Shown here: one piece after another, positions 16,657-18,673 of the stretch
Position numbering within the stretch: position 1 is the first letter of the stretch
Layout of the letters: each line of letters begins with the position of its first letter
Origin: Caldilineaceae bacterium
GTDB lineage: Bacteria > Chloroflexota > Anaerolineae > Caldilineales > Caldilineaceae
Direction of reading: 5' to 3'
DNA: 18,673 bases
NCBI GenBank assembly: GCA_022842065.1
Contig: JALHQH010000090.1
Location: forward strand, 1 to 18,673
Notes under the pieces: generated by a model
Database searches by the model: none
Told to the model about the DNA's origin: nothing
The model's input: the letters and a program-made list of their open reading frames with translations, nothing else
Program-made: the position numbers and the translations under genes

Positions 16657-17658
16657 ATGGATGAACACGATGCAACAGCAGCTAATGCAAGCCCAGACAA
16701 CGTCGCGCAAACCACACCGTTACCCCCAAAGCGCACAGACGGGCATGTCTTATTGGGTGGAGTGCAGCAGCCATTGTTGACACCCGTGGATATTACAGTC
16801 GAGACTGAGCCATTGGCGACGCAGAAGCCGCCCAGAATTGACATCTTGTTGCTGCGCCGTAAAGGCAGTTTTTGGACGCCGGAACAGCAAGCGCGTCTGC
16901 CCGATGGTATCCGGCAGAGCCACGCCAGCCATATTTTGTGTGAGTTTAAGTATACAGAGTCAGTTAATGAGTCAGCGCTGTTGCAAGCGCGGCTTTATGA
17001 CCACTTGTATCTCACCTCACGACGGCTCAAGCGCCGCACAGTACAAACCTTTATGCTCAGCTCACATACGCCACAGCGCGATATGTTGGCATATTTCGAG
17101 TATCAGCCGACTGCCTTACGCGGTGTCTATCATAGTCAAGATAAGTGGCTAAAAGCGATCGATCTACTGGTCTTGAACGAGTTGAGTGACGAGCCGCACA
17201 ACGCCTTTTTCAAATGTTTTGCCAGTCGCAAGAAGGCGCGCGAGGCTGCCTTCGCGACAATCGAACAGATGGCGATTTGGACTTGGTCAGAAGAGTTATG
17301 GGCAACGGTTAGTGGGTTGCATACGGTCTTTCAACGGTTAGAAGGAGGAGCGATGAGTGACTATAATTTGACACCAGAATACTTGCGGAAACTAGGGGAA
17401 GGGATGCGCGATCAGATCGTGGCTACGCTTTCGCCGGAAGAACGATTGGCGGGGCTACCGCCCGAGGCGATTTTGTCGCATGTCTCACCCGAGGTGATTT
17501 TGTCACACTTTTCGCCAGAACAATTGTTGGCCGGATTGGCTCCGGAAGTGATTGAGGCCTATTTGCAGAAGCGGAAGCAGCGCGAAACCGCCGAACCACT
17601 GGATAAATCGGCAACCCCGCGCCGCAAAACGAAGAAAACCACAGCACCCTCTAGTTGA
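16657..17658 (+). CDS. PD-(D/E)XK nuclease-like protein with C-terminal nonapeptide repeats (Rpn-like architecture)
   Basis: 333 residues. The nuclease signature is PRIDILLL with D62, CEFKYTES with E96-x-K98, and ALLQARLYDHLY with Q110-xxx-Y114, the full PD-(D/E)XK set. A helical region follows (about 140-230). From 258 come five nine-residue repeats with SPE/PPE/APE at 259, 268, 277, 286 and 295, then a basic tail (KRKQR, RRKTKK). SPEE-type repeats are a habit of Rpn/transposase_31-like proteins, which nick DNA and promote recombination. Family membership here is inferred, not certain. There is no ribosome site at ATG 16657, but AAGGAGGAG stands before an in-frame ATG at 17353, suggesting a second, shorter product. 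The gene sits inside a broken restriction gene in the same orientation, with a decayed antitoxin-like gene behind it. Confidence 0.85.
   Translation: MDEHDATAANASPDNVAQTTPLPPKRTDGHVLLGGVQQPLLTPVDITVETEPLATQKPPRIDILLLRRKGSFWTPEQQARLPDGIRQSHASHILCEFKYTESVNESALLQARLYDHLYLTSRRLKRRTVQTFMLSSHTPQRDMLAYFEYQPTALRGVYHSQDKWLKAIDLLVLNELSDEPHNAFFKCFASRKKAREAAFATIEQMAIWTWSEELWATVSGLHTVFQRLEGGAMSDYNLTPEYLRKLGEGMRDQIVATLSPEERLAGLPPEAILSHVSPEVILSHFSPEQLLAGLAPEVIEAYLQKRKQRETAEPLDKSATPRRKTKKTTAPSS
17342..17355 (+). promoter_or_regulatory. Strong internal ribosome site and in-frame ATG inside the nuclease gene
   Basis: AAGGAGGAG (17342-17350) is close to the perfect anti-16S match and lies 4-5 nt before ATG 17353, which is codon 233 of the nuclease. 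Initiation here would give a protein starting MSDYNLTPEYLRKLGEGM. It is the best Shine-Dalgarno I noticed in the whole window. Confidence 0.65.
17353..17658 (+). CDS. Possible internally initiated C-terminal repeat protein, 101 aa (candidate intragenic antitoxin)
   Basis: Same frame as the nuclease, from Met233 to the shared stop. The product lacks the catalytic domain and holds the helical MSDYNLTPEYL segment, the nonapeptide repeats and the basic tail. In E. coli Rpn nucleases a short C-terminal protein made from an internal start binds and restrains the full-length toxin. The arrangement here fits that model, but the function is inferred only from gene layout. Confidence 0.45.
   Translation: MSDYNLTPEYLRKLGEGMRDQIVATLSPEERLAGLPPEAILSHVSPEVILSHFSPEQLLAGLAPEVIEAYLQKRKQRETAEPLDKSATPRRKTKKTTAPSS
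17428..17562 (+). repeat. 27-bp tandem coding repeat, five degenerate units
   Basis: Encodes residues 258-302 of the nuclease, with proline at 260, 269, 278, 287 and 296 and glutamate after each. The unit is approximately L-S-P-E-x-x-L-x-x. Such repeats probably fold as a short solenoid or a binding arm, and their copy number may vary between strains. Confidence 0.75.
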
Positions 17659-17704
17659 TAACAAGCAGGGCTGGGGCAGGTGATTTGCCAGGGATTGGGC
17701 AACA

Positions 17705-17929
17705 CGGGTTACTGTTGATCCAGAAATCCTCATGGGTAAACCTGTGCTCCAGTGGACAAGGTTAGCGGTTGCGTTTGTTCTGGATCTGTTGACCCAAGGC
17801 TGGCGCTACAACGAAATGCTGCGTAATTACCCCAGCCTTGAGTTGGCGGATCTTTGCGCTTGCCTGGCTTATTCGCACTTGTCAAGGGACAAACCTGATG
17901 GCGACCATCCACTACGCCCGCTTAGATGA
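17705..17929 (+). pseudogene. Decayed DUF433 antitoxin-like gene
   Basis: From 17705 the frame reads RVTVDPEILMGKPVL, then AFVLDLLTQGWRYNEML, RNYPSLELADLCACLAYS, the DUF433 pattern. DUF433 proteins are small winged-helix-type partners, often beside PIN-like DUF5615 toxins. Here the normal start is missing: a TGA lies at 17681-17683 and the first ATG (17732) is inside the domain. The usual G in the GTR motif is W (QWTR). Similarity stops at about 17875, where the restriction-gene sequence begins, and the frame ends in unrelated residues at 17929. No toxin partner is visible. I regard it as a remnant. Confidence 0.65.
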
Positions 17930-18605
17930 ATTCTGGCGCAAAACCGAGAAATACGCCTTTTTAGAAGAACAGGGCCACGTCGGCAACATCGACTGGCAAC
18001 TTATTGCGCCCGACAAACGCCATAATTGGCTGACTGAAGGGATGCAGGACGAATTCGAGCGGTTTTTGCCTATTGGTACCAAAGAAACCAAAAGCGGTGT
18101 AGCATCAACTGCAATCTTTGAATTGTTTAGCAATGGTGTGAAAACTAATCGTGATGTTTGGGCTTATAACTTTAGCTCGAAGAAAGTTGCTACCTACCTC
18201 AGGCAACTGATTGAAGTTTATAATGAACACGTAAATCGGTTATCAAATATTCTCCCTAAACCCAACCTTGACGACTTTGTTTCAAATGACACTACTCATA
18301 TTAGCTGGTCAGAAGGATTAAAAAATTACCTAGGTCGACAAATTATATTACATTTTTCTGAAAGCGGTATACGTACAGCGCTTTATAGACCGTTTAACCG
18401 AACATACCTCTATTTCGACCCGATTTTGACGGAACGCCGTTATCAGTTTCCAAGTATTTTGCCTAAGAGCGATATCGAATCAGAAAATAGAATCATCTGT
18501 ATAACTGACAAAGGTTCAGAGAAACCTTTCATGGTTTTAATAACCTCCTTAATCCCAATCCCTTCGCCAAGTCAGGGAATGGTGTTGAAAGCTGGTTCAG
18601 AGTGA
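17898..18605 (+). pseudogene. Target-recognition part of the restriction-modification enzyme, truncated at its 3' end
   Basis: The frame from ATG 17898 continues the protein interrupted at 16587: MATIHYARLDEFWRKTEKY, HVGNIDWQLIAPDKRHNWL, then a target-recognition-type region and NRIICITDKGSEKPFMV. An AAGGGA 8 nt upstream of ATG 17898 might allow translation; the frame is also open to ATG 17838. Family similarity stops near SLIP at about 18557. The remaining residues up to the TGA at 18603-18605 look foreign, so the true C-terminus is missing. Base composition changes from GC-rich before about 18070 to AT-rich after it, suggesting that the recognition domain was acquired separately. Confidence 0.75.
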
Positions 18606-18673
18606 ATGGCACCGAGCGGGGGCATGGCGTCAAGCAGCTGAGTAATTAAAAGCGGGTCAACGAAATCGGGAAG
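18572..18673 (-). CDS. Possible C-terminal end of a minus-strand gene at the right edge
   Basis: From base 18673 the minus strand is open for 33 codons to TGA at 18574-18572, ending HSEPAFNTIP. It starts just where the restriction gene loses similarity, so it could be the end of an inserted element's gene, for instance a transposase. I do not recognise the residues. An open frame of this length can occur by chance. Confidence 0.25.
   Translation of the reverse strand, partial: LPDFVDPLLITQLLDAMPPLGAIHSEPAFNTIP

Larger units (their letters stand above)
16588..17897 (+). mobile_element. Putative 1.3-kb insertion splitting the restriction-modification gene
   Basis: The boundaries are defined by where similarity to the restriction-modification protein stops (codon before TAA 16585) and resumes (ATG 17898, MATIHYARLDEFW). 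The block carries a PD-(D/E)XK nuclease gene and a decayed DUF433 gene. I see no clear terminal inverted repeats or target duplication, so the mobilising mechanism is unknown; nuclease-driven recombination is one option. The ends are accurate to perhaps 20 bp. Confidence 0.6.

Noticed and set aside
16582..17902. Possible target-site duplication flanking the insert (16582-16600 and 17884-17902, 13 of 19 bases equal)
   Set aside because: Too diverged, and the restriction-gene reading frame falls in different phases of the two copies, so simple excision between them would not restore the gene.

Overview
The window looks like a chromosomal accessory region of a Chloroflexota bacterium (Caldilineales/Anaerolineae-like). 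This is an inference from gene style: a very large SARP-type regulator with a BTAD/NB-ARC/TPR layout, a giant multi-domain surface protein, a family-9-like carbohydrate-binding protein, and dispersed palindromic repeats built on the core TGACAAGGTGAC. Most of the DNA is GC-rich. The far right, from about 18070, is clearly AT-rich.

Region 1 (1-9107, minus strand) is one uninterrupted reading frame that leaves the window at its 3' end. At least 3035 codons are visible. It encodes an envelope protein with an N-terminal membrane anchor, an LppX/LolA-like domain, two clusters of calcium-binding thrombospondin type-3 repeats, a block of central membrane segments, beta-propeller-like repeats, a LamG/ConA-like domain and Ig-like modules. 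The frame was checked at eight points along its length and holds at all of them.

Region 2 (9108-9912) is regulatory and contains one small gene. Two minus-strand promoters, one for the giant gene and one for an 82-residue protein, share the same layout: three heptamers (TTATGAC-like) spaced 21-22 bp apart, then 9-10 nt, then TATACT. This is the classic operator layout of SARP/BTAD activators. A large BTAD regulator (9913-13488, plus) starts just beside them from its own extended -10 promoter. I infer a local regulon: regulator, small protein, giant surface protein.

Region 3 (about 10695-10790 and 13474-13549) holds two members of one palindromic repeat family. One is inserted in frame between the BTAD and NB-ARC domains of the regulator. 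The other overlaps its 3' end and supplies its last codons and stop.

Region 4 (13694-14521, minus) is a cytoplasmic-looking family-9-like carbohydrate-binding protein, convergent with the regulator.

Region 5 (14760 to the right edge) is a broken single-chain restriction-modification gene. Its nuclease and methyltransferase part (14842-16587) is separated from its target-recognition part (17898 to about 18557) by about 1.3 kb. That insert carries a PD-(D/E)XK nuclease gene and a decayed DUF433 antitoxin-like gene. The nuclease gene has no Shine-Dalgarno at its own start, but a strong in-frame one in front of Met233, so it may also make a separate C-terminal repeat protein. This resembles the intragenic toxin/antitoxin design known for Rpn nucleases. 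The target-recognition part is itself cut off near 18557 by unrelated sequence.

The two most interesting items are the SARP-type operator pair with its deduced regulon, and the possible intragenic toxin/antitoxin nuclease lodged in a dead restriction gene.
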